Origin: Leekyejoonella antrihumi
GTDB lineage: Bacteria; Actinomycetota; Actinomycetes; Actinomycetales; Dermatophilaceae
Direction: 5' to 3'
Length of the DNA stretch: 59,413 nt
Assembly (NCBI RefSeq): GCF_007845645.1
Contig: NZ_VCQV01000034.1
Coordinates: 1-59,413 of the forward strand
Shown here: in pieces, positions 43,193 through 50,840 of the stretch
Position numbering within the stretch: the stretch's first letter is position 1
Layout of the letters: each line of letters starts with the position of its first letter
Position numbers and translations under genes: made by a program
The notes under the pieces: model-generated
Database searches by the model: none
Told to the model about the DNA's origin: nothing
The model's input: the letters and a program-made list of their open reading frames with translations, nothing else

Positions 43193-44002
43193 TCAGGCAC
43201 TTGCTGGGTTCGCGGACGGGAAGACGGGCGAGCGCTTCTCGCCGAGGGCGGCGGCGCCTTCGAGGACGTCGGGGCCCATGAAGGTGAGCATCTCGTAGGC
43301 GGCCGACTGGTCGAAGATCGGACCCGCCATCTTCAGCCAGTTGCCCAGTGCCCGCTTGGTCAACCGGATCGCGGGTTGCGCGCCGGTCGCAAGGGTCTCG
43401 GCAATGCGCAGCGCCTCGTCGAGCACCTGGTCACGCGGCAGCGCCTTGCTGACCATGCCGATCCGCTCGGCCTCCGCTCCCGTCAGCATCTCGCCGGTCA
43501 GCAGGTAGTAGCGAGCCTTCGCCATCCCACACAGCAGCGGCCACAGGATCGCCGCGTGGTCCCCGGCCGCAACTCCGAGTCGGACATGGCCGTCGCCGAT
43601 CTTGGCATCCTCGGCGCAGATGGAGATGTCGGACAGGAGCGCCACCACGGTGCCGGCCCCGACGGCAACACCGTTGATCGCCGAGACGATGGGCTTCTCG
43701 CAGTTGATGATGTTGTAGACCATGTCCGACATCTCGGACAGCATGTGCGCGACCCGCTCGCTGTCGCCCGCCAGGCGCTGCACCATTGCCAGGTCACCGC
43801 CGGCGGAGAACGCCTTGCCGGCACCTGTCACGACGGCGACGCGGGTCTCGGCGTCACGCGAGACATCGGCCCACACCCGCGCCAGCTCCCCGTGCATCGC
43901 CTCGTCGGTGGCGTTGTACTTCTCCGGCCGGTTCAGCGTGATGAGCAGCACGCCGTTCGCGCGACGCTCGAACGTCAGCTGCTGGTAGTCGGCAAGGTCC
44001 AT
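43193..44002 (-). CDS. Crotonase-fold enzyme with a His/Asp pair instead of the hydratase glutamates
   Basis: A 269-residue crotonase-superfamily protein: [15 protein letters not shown], oxyanion [11 protein letters not shown] and [20 protein letters not shown]. Aligned by eye with enoyl-CoA hydratase, the first catalytic Glu position is Val119 (GAGTVVAL for GGGCELAM) and the second is His139 (GDGHVRLG for GQPEILLG), so ordinary hydratase chemistry is unlikely. His139 and Asp148 ([12 protein letters not shown]) have the 9-residue spacing I recall for the catalytic His145/Asp154 of 6-oxocamphor hydrolase, and the following WP...G...RYYLLTGE block is also similar. It may hydrolyse a C-C bond of a beta-keto ring thioester. 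AAGGAGAG precedes the ATG; third gene of the operon. Confidence 0.87.
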   Translation of the reverse strand: MDLADYQQLTFERRANGVLLITLNRPEKYNATDEAMHGELARVWADVSRDAETRVAVVTGAGKAFSAGGDLAMVQRLAGDSERVAHMLSEMSDMVYNIINCEKPIVSAINGVAVGAGTVVALLSDISICAEDAKIGDGHVRLGVAAGDHAAILWPLLCGMAKARYYLLTGEMLTGAEAERIGMVSKALPRDQVLDEALRIAETLATGAQPAIRLTKRALGNWLKMAGPIFDQSAAYEMLTFMGPDVLEGAAALGEKRSPVFPSANPASA

Positions 44003-44073
44003 ATCTGACTCTCCTTCTGTGCGGGCGGGTTCGCAGGTGGTTGTGCCGGACCGAGCGGGGAACTTCGTGGGGT

Positions 44074-44820
44074 TCAGCTCATGGTCATGCCACCGCTGAC
44101 GCTGAGGGTCTGGCCGGTGATGTAGGCAGCCTCGTCGGAGGCCAGGAACGCCACGGCATTCGCCAGGTCCGCCGGCTGTGCCAGCCGGCGGAGCGGGATG
44201 GCCTTGATCAGCGCCTCGCGAAACTTCGGGTTGCCCCCGGTGACCGTGTCGAAGAGCGCGGTGTCGGCCGGCCCGGGGGAGACGCAGTTGGCGCGGACCC
44301 CGTATCGAGCCATCTCGCGGGCGATGGTCTTGGTGAAGGCGATGACTCCGCCCTTGGCGGCGGAGTAGACGGCCTCGCCGGACGAACCGACGCGACCGGC
44401 GTCGGACCCGATGTTCACCACGACGCCACCGCCCTGGTCGGACATGACCGGCAGGACCGTATGACAGGTATGCAGGACGCCGTAGAGGTTGACCTGGATC
44501 GCCCGATCCCAGTCGTCCAGGCTCGACTCGAGGAACGGCTGACCCTTGTCCCAGCCGGCATTGTTGATCAGCACGTCGATGCGACCGTGCTGATCTCGCA
44601 CCTGCGCAACCATCGTCTCGACGGATGCGCGGTCGGTCACATCGGTGCGTATACCGATGGCGCTCCCGCCGAGCGCCGCGGCCGTCCGCTGTGCGGTCTC
44701 CTCGTTGCGGTCGCTGACCACGACGACGCCACCCTCGGCGGCGATCTTCTCGGCGATGGCGCGGCCGATGCCCTGGCCTGCGCCAGTCACAATGGTGATC
44801 TTGTCTTGTAGTCGTGCCAT
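44074..44820 (-). CDS. SDR dehydrogenase, BadH-like (2-hydroxycyclohexanecarboxyl-CoA dehydrogenase candidate)
   Basis: A 248-residue short-chain dehydrogenase: cofactor loop VTGAGQGIGRAIAE, NNAG motif VLINNAGWDKG, catalytic Ser in IGSDAGRVGSSGEAV and YSAAKGG (Tyr, Lys). Asp in VVVSDRNEE after strand 2 indicates NAD preference. Several stretches (NNAGWD, SDAGRVGSSGEAVY, PGPADTALFDTVT, GQTLSVSGGMTM) closely resemble what I recall of Rhodopseudomonas BadH, which oxidises 2-hydroxycyclohexanecarboxyl-CoA. It lies 14 bp after the acyl-CoA dehydrogenase and 71 bp before the crotonase, on the same strand. Confidence 0.88.
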   Translation of the reverse strand: MARLQDKITIVTGAGQGIGRAIAEKIAAEGGVVVVSDRNEETAQRTAAALGGSAIGIRTDVTDRASVETMVAQVRDQHGRIDVLINNAGWDKGQPFLESSLDDWDRAIQVNLYGVLHTCHTVLPVMSDQGGGVVVNIGSDAGRVGSSGEAVYSAAKGGVIAFTKTIAREMARYGVRANCVSPGPADTALFDTVTGGNPKFREALIKAIPLRRLAQPADLANAVAFLASDEAAYITGQTLSVSGGMTMS

Positions 44821-44834
44821 TCCGAGTCCCTTCG

Positions 44835-45980
44835 TCAGGAGGCGAACTCCCGGCCCAACAGTTGCCGGCTGATCACCAGCTTGGACACCTGGGCAGTGCC
44901 GTCGCCGATCTCGAGGCCGATGACATCGCGCAACCTCTGCCCGATCGGACTCTCTGTGGAGTAGGCCAGGTGCCCGAAGGTCAGCAGGCACTGGTGGATC
45001 ACCTCGACGGCAAGCTTCGGCGCCCAGAACTTGGCCATCGCCGCCTCGGTGCTGTGCGGCATACCCTTGTCCTTGCGCCACAGGGCCTCGTAACAGACGT
45101 GCCGGGCGCCGCGAAGGTAGGTCGCGTATTCGGCAAGCGGGAATGACACTCCCTGGAACTGGCCGATGGGTTGCCCGAAGGCCTGCCGGTCGCGGGCCCA
45201 CTGCAATGCCTCGTCGAGTGAAACCTGCGCCGCGCCGAGGCAGGCAAGGCCGATGATGGCGCGCGAGTAGTCGAATCCCTCCATGACCGAGACGAATCCC
45301 TCGCCAATGCCGCCGATCATCCGGTCTGCGGGAACCGGCAGCCCGTCGAAGTAGAGGGACGCCCGGCCGATCGACCGGGCGCCGAGATCGTCGAACTGGG
45401 TGCGTTTGACGTGGTGCTCGTCCAGGTCGACGTAGAACACGCTGACGCCGCGGGCGCCCTCGCCGCCCGTCCGGGCCAGGACGATGGCCGTGTCGGCGCT
45501 CATGCCCAGGGTGATGGAGGTCTTCTCGCCATCGAGTCGCCACTGCTCCCCGTCGCGCACGGCCCGCATCTCGAGCTGCGCAGCATCCGTCCCGTGGCCC
45601 GGTTCGGTGACGCAGAGGGCCGGCAGCGTCTCGCCGGAGGCGATGGGGGGCAGCCAGGAGGCACGCTGTGCAGTGCTGGCATTGCGCTCGATGACGTCGC
45701 TGATCAGCGCCGTGATGACGATGACGTAGGCGGCATTGAAGTCGGCGCGGCTGACCTCCTCAGCGGCAATTCCTGCCACAACCGCGCCGGCCTCCTGCCC
45801 GCCGTACTCCTCCCGTATCCGCAGTCCGGTGAGGCCCATGTGCGCCATGTCGGCGACGAGTCCCGGCCGCAGTCGTGCGGCCTTGTCATCGCCCTGGTAG
45901 TGCGGCGCCAATGACTTGAGTGCGAACTGTCGAAGTGCCTGGCGGTAGGCCTCTTCGTCAGGGTCGAACCCGAAGTCCAT
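44835..45980 (-). CDS. Acyl-CoA dehydrogenase with Asp at the usual catalytic Glu position
   Basis: A 381-residue FAD enzyme of the acyl-CoA dehydrogenase family: LCVTEPGHGTDAAQLEMRA (FAD/substrate motif), WRLDGEKTSITLG, RDRQAFGQPIGQFQGVSF and the C-terminal LRDVIGLEIGDGT. In most family members the last motif is IYEGT with Glu as the base; here it is IGDGT, with Asp at about residue 360. First gene of the four-gene operon, starting 125 bp from the divergent TetR gene with a perfect palindrome between. An AliB-like role (cyclohexanecarboxyl-CoA to the cyclohexene thioester) is inferred from the BadH-like neighbour. Confidence 0.9.
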   Translation of the reverse strand: MDFGFDPDEEAYRQALRQFALKSLAPHYQGDDKAARLRPGLVADMAHMGLTGLRIREEYGGQEAGAVVAGIAAEEVSRADFNAAYVIVITALISDVIERNASTAQRASWLPPIASGETLPALCVTEPGHGTDAAQLEMRAVRDGEQWRLDGEKTSITLGMSADTAIVLARTGGEGARGVSVFYVDLDEHHVKRTQFDDLGARSIGRASLYFDGLPVPADRMIGGIGEGFVSVMEGFDYSRAIIGLACLGAAQVSLDEALQWARDRQAFGQPIGQFQGVSFPLAEYATYLRGARHVCYEALWRKDKGMPHSTEAAMAKFWAPKLAVEVIHQCLLTFGHLAYSTESPIGQRLRDVIGLEIGDGTAQVSKLVISRQLLGREFAS

Positions 45981-46029
45981 GTCCTCTCCTAGACCCGTGT
46001 ATGCGGTACATTGACTATGATGGAGAAGT

Positions 46030-46045
46030 TTGACTACGTAGTCAA
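46030..46045. promoter_or_regulatory. Perfect 16-bp palindrome TTGACTACGTAGTCAA, probable TetR operator
   Basis: A fully self-complementary site between the catabolic operon (start 45980) and the divergent TetR gene (start 46105), in the only AT-rich stretch of the region. A partial TTGACTA occurs 18 bp to the left, at 46012-46018. TTGACT could double as a -35 element. The position and symmetry strongly suggest TetR binding. Confidence 0.7.
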
Positions 46046-46104
46046 TAGTTGACGTAAAAGATAAAGTGAACGATCAAGAAGAGACCACGTAGAGGAGGCC
46101 AGGG

Positions 46105-46737
46105 GTGCCAGGGCAGGTGAGTAGTGCGCCGTCCCCGCGGATAGAGCGCAAGCGCGACAAGCGGGTGCAGGAGATCGTGCGCACGGCGGCGGATCTCTTC
46201 GCCGAGCGGGGATACGACGCGGTGAGCCTGGACGACGTCGCCGAGCGGCTCGATGTCACCAAGGGGTCGCTGTACTACTACTTCGCCGGCAAGGACGAGC
46301 TCTGCACTGCCGCACTCGAGACGCTGGGCAACGGGTGGATGGAGCGGCTGGAGGAGCTGTCCGCGGCGTACGATGGGTCCGACGTCGGGCGGCTGCGGGC
46401 TCTCCTGCACGAGCACATCATGATCGCGGTGCGCGACTATCCGGCGGCCCTGCGGCTCTTCTTGGTGCCCCGCGAGTGGCCGGCATCGCAGGCCCGGTCC
46501 ATCAAGGCGATGCGCACTCGGCATGATGCGATCTTCCGTGACGTGATTGACAGCGGCGTGCGGGCTGGCGAGTTCGACGCCATCTCCACGGACGTCACCC
46601 TGCAGTGCATGCACGCGGCGATGACCCAGGCCCCGACGTGGTGCGGTCGCCTGACGGGACGGGCGAGGACGCGTGCGATCGACGAGCTCACCGACACCCT
46701 GATGCTCCTCGTCGGCTGCTCCCGCGCAGATGACTGA
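46105..46737 (+). CDS. TetR-family transcriptional regulator
   Basis: A 210-residue regulator. The N-terminal DNA-binding domain is VQEIVRTAADLFAERGYDAV, SLDDVAERLDVTKGSLYYYF and AGKDELCTAALE; the ligand domain is helical. GTG start with GAGGAGGCCAGGG upstream. It is divergent from the acyl-CoA dehydrogenase operon and most likely represses it by binding the TTGACTACGTAGTCAA site, with a CoA thioester or free acid as inducer (inference). A GNAT gene begins within its last codons. Confidence 0.9.
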   Translation: MPGQVSSAPSPRIERKRDKRVQEIVRTAADLFAERGYDAVSLDDVAERLDVTKGSLYYYFAGKDELCTAALETLGNGWMERLEELSAAYDGSDVGRLRALLHEHIMIAVRDYPAALRLFLVPREWPASQARSIKAMRTRHDAIFRDVIDSGVRAGEFDAISTDVTLQCMHAAMTQAPTWCGRLTGRARTRAIDELTDTLMLLVGCSRADD

Positions 46738-47323
46738 GGGTGGTAGTACACACGGGATGCATGGCTCCCGTTTGTACTACCAACCCGAGTGGGTCGTCGG
46801 GGGTCAGGCCCTGCACGCACCGCTGCAGTCCGATCGGCTGAGGCTGGAGCCGTTGTCCATCGGCGCGGCCGATCGGATGGTCGAGGTCCTGGCTGATCCA
46901 GCACTGTATGAGTTCACGGGTGGCGACCCGCCATCGCTGCCGCAGCTGAGGGAGCGCTATCGGCGGCAGTCCGCCGGTCGCTCACCCGATGGTGCGCAGC
47001 TCTGGTGCAACTGGATCGTGCACCGGCGGCAGGACGGAGAGACCGTCGGGACGGTGCAGGCAACCGTGGACGTTCAGACGGACCAGGCGGAGGTCGCCTG
47101 GGTCATTGGCACGGGCTGGCAGGGCCGCGGCTATGCCCGGGAGGCCGCACGTACCCTGCTCATGGCTCTGCGGGACGCTGGAATCAGCCGCGTCATCGCC
47201 CACGTCCATCCCGATCACCAGGCGTCGCAAGCCGTTTCACGTCACCTCGGTATGCGGGTCACGGGCCGGATCGTCGACGGAGAGCAGGAGTGGGCGGTTG
47301 ACCTGGCCCCAGTGGTGCCATGA
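46730..47323 (+). CDS. GNAT-family N-acetyltransferase with a palindrome at its 5' end
   Basis: About 197 residues from ATG 46730, which overlaps the TetR stop. The acetyltransferase domain starts near residue 28 (LHAPLQSDRLRLEPLSIGAA) and includes VAWVIGTGWQGRGYAREAAR, the acetyl-CoA loop (Q/R-x-x-G-x-A pattern), and ASQAVSRHLGMRVTGRI. The only ATG starts (46730, 46757) and a TTG at 46772 lie in or before the dispersed hairpin 46738-46786, so about 16-17 extra residues are encoded by the repeat unless a non-canonical start after it is used. RimJ/RimL-like group; acceptor unknown. Confidence 0.8.
   Translation: MTEGGSTHGMHGSRLYYQPEWVVGGQALHAPLQSDRLRLEPLSIGAADRMVEVLADPALYEFTGGDPPSLPQLRERYRRQSAGRSPDGAQLWCNWIVHRRQDGETVGTVQATVDVQTDQAEVAWVIGTGWQGRGYAREAARTLLMALRDAGISRVIAHVHPDHQASQAVSRHLGMRVTGRIVDGEQEWAVDLAPVVP
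46738..46786. repeat. Dispersed palindrome, copy 2 (GGTAGTACA hairpin)
   Basis: Left arm GGTAGTACACACGGGA (46742-46757) and right arm TCCCGTTTGTACTACC (46766-46781) pair with one mismatch; outer GGGT/AACCC extend it with a one-base gap. The loop is 8 nt. Same family as 29057-29106: both have GGTAGTACA, a C/G-rich inner arm and TGTACTACCAACC. Here it overlaps the start of the GNAT coding frame. Confidence 0.85.
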
Positions 47324-47347
47324 TCACGTGGAGTGACGTGGCGGGTC

Positions 47348-47740
47348 TCAGTCACCGTCGATGCTGAGCAGCAACAGTCCACCGAGCATCGCTGCGTTCT
47401 TGAGGAACTGCACACGCTGCGCCTTGCTCTGCGCCGGGTCGTCGATCTTCCAGAAGGCGTGACCGGCATACGTCGTCGGGATGAGTGAGCCCGCCAGCGT
47501 CAGGGCGGACAGCCGCGGGAACCGACCCAGTGCGAGCGCAACGCCGGCGGCGGTCTGTGCCGCGCCGTTCGCACGAACGAGCAGCTCGTCGTTCTCGGGT
47601 AGTGGCACCACGTTCCGCAGCACGCCGAGTGTCGAGGCGGCCTGGTCGACCCGACCGCCCGGCGTCTGCAGGGCGTCGAACCCGAGCACGGCAAACGCCG
47701 AACCCGTCAGCAACCGAGAAACCACTCGAACCATCTTCAT
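47348..47740 (-). CDS. DoxX-family membrane protein
   Basis: A 130-residue protein with a hydrophobic N-terminus (VVSRLLTGSAFAVLGFDALQ), GAAQTAAGVALALGRFPRLSAL and LAGSLIPTTYAGHAFW, then KIDDPAQSKAQRVQFLKNAAMLGGLLLLSI, the usual DoxX/DUF-like four-helix layout (family FLKN-x-A-x-x-GG signature). Function is not well defined; some actinobacterial relatives take part in redox stress defence. Encoded alone, convergent with the GNAT gene (24 nt). Confidence 0.85.
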   Translation of the reverse strand: MKMVRVVSRLLTGSAFAVLGFDALQTPGGRVDQAASTLGVLRNVVPLPENDELLVRANGAAQTAAGVALALGRFPRLSALTLAGSLIPTTYAGHAFWKIDDPAQSKAQRVQFLKNAAMLGGLLLLSIDGD

Positions 47741-47841
47741 GCTGAGCTCCTTACGGACGCGTAACTGTGTTCCTCAGCCTACGAGGTGTCCGGCCACTAC
47801 GGTGGTTTGGTAGTAGCCCGCGACTCGTCCAGGAGGCCATC

Positions 47842-49380
47842 GTGCTGCAGATCTTTGAGTCCCTCTCACCCGTGCACTTCCTGGACCGTTCGGCCAGAGT
47901 GTTTGCGCATCGCACGGCCATCATCGACGGTTTGCAGCGGTTCACCTACGCCGAGTTTGCAAAGCGCTCGGAGGCGCTGACCGGGCTGCTGGCCGCCCGC
48001 GGTATTCTGCCCGGCGACCGGGTTGCCGCACTGTGCACCAATAGTCACACCATGCTGGAGCTGCATCAGGGTGTGCCGATGCGTGGAGCGGTCCTGGTGC
48101 CGCTCAACATCCGGCTGTCGGAGGGGGAGTTGCACTACGTGCTGGAGCATTCCGGAGCCACGGTGCTGGTGGCCACCGGCGAGTTCTCGGCGTTGGCTGC
48201 CCGCCTGGGTGAGTTGGCCAAGATCCCGGTCATTCACGCGGAGACCCGGGAGTATGAGGCCGAGCTGGCGCAGAGCGAGCCCGCCCGCCTGCCGGTGGAG
48301 GACGAGCGCAGCATGATTGCCATCAACTACACGAGTGGCACGACCGGCCGCCCGAAGGGCGTCATGTATCACCACCGGGGCGCCTACCTGCAGGCGCTCG
48401 CGATGGCCTATCACGTCAACCTCCGGCCGGACTCGCAATATCTGTGGACCCTGCCGATGTTTCACTGCAACGGGTGGTGCTTCCCCTGGGCGGTCACCGC
48501 CTCGGGCGGCACCCACATCTGCCTGCGCGCGGTCGATCCGGGCGAGATCTGGCAGCGTCTGAGGGAGGGCGTCACCCATCTCAGTGCGGCTCCCACGGTG
48601 CTGACCATGATCGCCGAGCATCCGCAGGCACGGGGTGAGCGACTCCCACGCGCGGTCGAGGTCTCCACCGGTGGGGCACCGCCGACGCCGACGATCCTGC
48701 GCCGGATGGATGCGCTCAATATGCATGTGACCCACCTCTATGGGTTGACCGAGACTTTCGGTCCGGCGGTCGTCAATGAGTGGCAGCCGGAATGGAATTC
48801 GCTGTCGGAGACGGAAGTCGCCGAGCTCAAGGCGCGGCAGGGGGTCGCCAACGTGATTGCGAGCCCGACACGCGTCGTGGATCTCTCCGGCCGGGACGTG
48901 CCGGCCGACGGGATCACCATCGGTGAGCTCGTCATGCAGGGCAACGACCTGATGCTCGGCTACTACCGAGACCAGGAAGCCACGGATGCCGCCGAGATCG
49001 ACGGCTGGTTCCGCACCGGTGACCTGTCGGTTATGCACCCCGACGGCTATGTGGAGGTGCGGGATCGGCTCAAGGACGTCATCATCTCCGGCGGCGAGAA
49101 CATCGCGTCCTTGGAGATCGAGCGGGTGCTCGACAGTCACCCGGCCGTGGTGGAGAGCGCGGTGGTCAGCGCCCCCGACGAGCACTGGGGCGAGATCCCC
49201 ATCGCCTACGTGACGGTGCGCAGCGGGCAGCGCGTGACTGCCGCCGAGCTGACCGATTTCGTGCGGTCGAAGATCGCCACCTTCAAGGCTCCACGTCAGG
49301 TGATCTTCGGGCCGCTGCCGCGCACCTCTACCGGCAAGATCCAGAAGAACGTGCTTCGGCGGCGCATCAGGAACGAGTGA
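47842..49380 (+). CDS. AMP-forming acyl-CoA synthetase (medium/long-chain type)
   Basis: A 512-residue ANL ligase starting VLQIFESLSPVHFLDRSARV, with AGGAGG before the GTG. Motifs: INYTSGTTGRPKGVMYHHRG, LPMFHCNGWCFPWAVTASGG, HLYGLTETFGPAVV, GWFRTGDLSVMHPDGYVEVR, DRLKDVIISGGENIASLEIE and the catalytic Lys in PRTSTGKIQKNVLR. The FHCNGWCFPW motif is typical of the AlkK/dimethylsulfoniopropionate-CoA (DmdB)-like subgroup acting on medium-chain or methylthio acids. It is followed after 22 bp by a DJ-1/PfpI gene. Confidence 0.9.
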   Translation: MLQIFESLSPVHFLDRSARVFAHRTAIIDGLQRFTYAEFAKRSEALTGLLAARGILPGDRVAALCTNSHTMLELHQGVPMRGAVLVPLNIRLSEGELHYVLEHSGATVLVATGEFSALAARLGELAKIPVIHAETREYEAELAQSEPARLPVEDERSMIAINYTSGTTGRPKGVMYHHRGAYLQALAMAYHVNLRPDSQYLWTLPMFHCNGWCFPWAVTASGGTHICLRAVDPGEIWQRLREGVTHLSAAPTVLTMIAEHPQARGERLPRAVEVSTGGAPPTPTILRRMDALNMHVTHLYGLTETFGPAVVNEWQPEWNSLSETEVAELKARQGVANVIASPTRVVDLSGRDVPADGITIGELVMQGNDLMLGYYRDQEATDAAEIDGWFRTGDLSVMHPDGYVEVRDRLKDVIISGGENIASLEIERVLDSHPAVVESAVVSAPDEHWGEIPIAYVTVRSGQRVTAAELTDFVRSKIATFKAPRQVIFGPLPRTSTGKIQKNVLRRRIRNE

Positions 49381-49402
49381 GCGAGACACCGAAGGGAATC
49401 GG

Positions 49403-49993
49403 ATGGTCAAGGCTATTGGCATAGTGCTGTTTCCAGGCACGGAAGAGCTCGACGCGATCGGCCCGTGGGAGGTGCTGGCGTTCTGGACAAGGCAGTTCCC
49501 GGGCGACGGGTATGCGGTGACAACGCTGTCGCGCGAGGGTGGCTCGGTCGAGTGTGCCAAGGGTTTGGTCGTGCAGGCGGCCAACTCCTACGCCGATGCA
49601 CCTGAGCTCGACGTGTTGCTCTACCCAGGCGGTCAGGGCACTCGGCCGCAGTTGGACGACGAGCAACAGCTCGACTGGGTGCGCGCGCAGCGCGAGCGGG
49701 TGCCGCTGATGACCAGCGTGTGCACGGGATCACTGGTCTACGCGGCCGCGGGTCTGCTGCATGGTCGTCCGGCCACGACGCACTGGGCGTCGTTGGATGT
49801 CCTGTCCGACCTGGACCCGAGCATCGACCTACGCCGCGACGCACGCTTCGTCGACGACGGTGATGTGATCACGGCCGCCGGTGTCTCGGCCGGTATCGAC
49901 ATGGCCCTTCACCTCGTGCGGCGGCTGGCCGGTGCAGATCGAGCCCGCGAGGTGCGACGCTACATACAGTACGACCCAGAGCCACCGGTGTAG
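49403..49993 (+). CDS. DJ-1/PfpI family protein (isonitrile hydratase-like)
   Basis: A 196-residue protein: IGIVLFPGTEELDAIGPWEV, LDVLLYPGGQGTRP and the nucleophile elbow TSVCTGSLVYAAAGLLHGRP with Cys. TTHW and VITAAGVSAGIDMALHLV match the subgroup of isonitrile hydratase and AraC-type amidase domains. The Cys and the Glu in GTEELD are present, so activity is plausible; the substrate is unknown. Probably cotranscribed with the preceding synthetase. Confidence 0.87.
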   Translation: MVKAIGIVLFPGTEELDAIGPWEVLAFWTRQFPGDGYAVTTLSREGGSVECAKGLVVQAANSYADAPELDVLLYPGGQGTRPQLDDEQQLDWVRAQRERVPLMTSVCTGSLVYAAAGLLHGRPATTHWASLDVLSDLDPSIDLRRDARFVDDGDVITAAGVSAGIDMALHLVRRLAGADRAREVRRYIQYDPEPPV

Positions 49994-50009
49994 AGGGACC
50001 TGGGCCCGA

Positions 50010-50816
50010 CTAATTGCTCGCTTCTCCGTAGTTGAACGTGGTCGTGCAGCCGCCATCGACCGGGATGATCGCACCGGTCATGAACGAGGCGGCATCGGTG
50101 GCCAGAAAGAGTGCCACGTTGGCCACCTCGACTGGTTGGGCCTGGCGTCCCAGTGGCTGCATCCCGGCAGCCTTCTCGCGCACCGCGGTGGCTGCATCGA
50201 ATTCGTCGGGTGTGAGCTGTTCAGCACGTCGGCCGAGCCCCGTGTCGATGTAACCAGGACAGATTGCATTGACACGGATTCCATCGGGTCCGTAGTCGAC
50301 CGCCAGTTGACGGGTCAGATTGATGATCGCACCCTTGGATGCGCAGTATGCTGCCGCGTTCGGTGCGCCGATGAGTCCGTAGGTGGAGGCCGTATTGATG
50401 ATCCGGCCATCGTGCTGGGCGAGGAAGTGCGGGATCGCAAACTTGGAGCACAGATAGGTGCCGCGGAGGTTGACGTTGATCACCCGGTCGAAGTCATCGG
50501 GCTCGATCTCGTGCAGGCGAACCTTCCCACCTCCGATCCCCGCATTGTTGACAAGGATGTCGAGGCCACCAAATGCCTCGACGGCAGAGGTGATCAGCGA
50601 CTCGACTTCGGTGGTGTCCGAGACGTCCGCGGCGACGAACGTCGCGCGACCGCCACGATCGGTGATCTCGCTGACCGTTCGATTTCCGTCGTCGACCAGC
50701 ACGTCGGAGACGACGACGCCGGCGCCGGCGTCGGCCAGCGCCAGGGCGATCGCGCGGCCGATCCCATTTCCCGACCCGGTGACGACCGCGGTCTTTCCAT
50801 CCAGTGCACGTGGCAT
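50010..50816 (-). CDS. SDR-family oxidoreductase
   Basis: A 268-residue short-chain dehydrogenase: VVTGSGNGIGRAIALALADA, Asp in VVVSDVLVDD (NAD preference), VNNAGIGGGKV, catalytic NTASTYG (Ser), YCASKGAI (Tyr, Lys) and ICPGYIDTGLG. The C-terminal FMTGAIIPVDGG is typical. It lies 24 bp downstream of the RpiR regulator gene on the same strand, so the two likely form an operon. The substrate is unknown. Confidence 0.9.
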   Translation of the reverse strand: MPRALDGKTAVVTGSGNGIGRAIALALADAGAGVVVSDVLVDDGNRTVSEITDRGGRATFVAADVSDTTEVESLITSAVEAFGGLDILVNNAGIGGGKVRLHEIEPDDFDRVINVNLRGTYLCSKFAIPHFLAQHDGRIINTASTYGLIGAPNAAAYCASKGAIINLTRQLAVDYGPDGIRVNAICPGYIDTGLGRRAEQLTPDEFDAATAVREKAAGMQPLGRQAQPVEVANVALFLATDAASFMTGAIIPVDGGCTTTFNYGEASN

Positions 50817-50840
50817 TTGCGCCTGCTTCCTCTCGTTCGA

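Noticed and set aside
47866-49584. A 572-codon minus-strand frame antisense to the acyl-CoA synthetase.
   Set aside because: Antisense of conserved ligase motifs; composition dominated by His/Arg/Gly.
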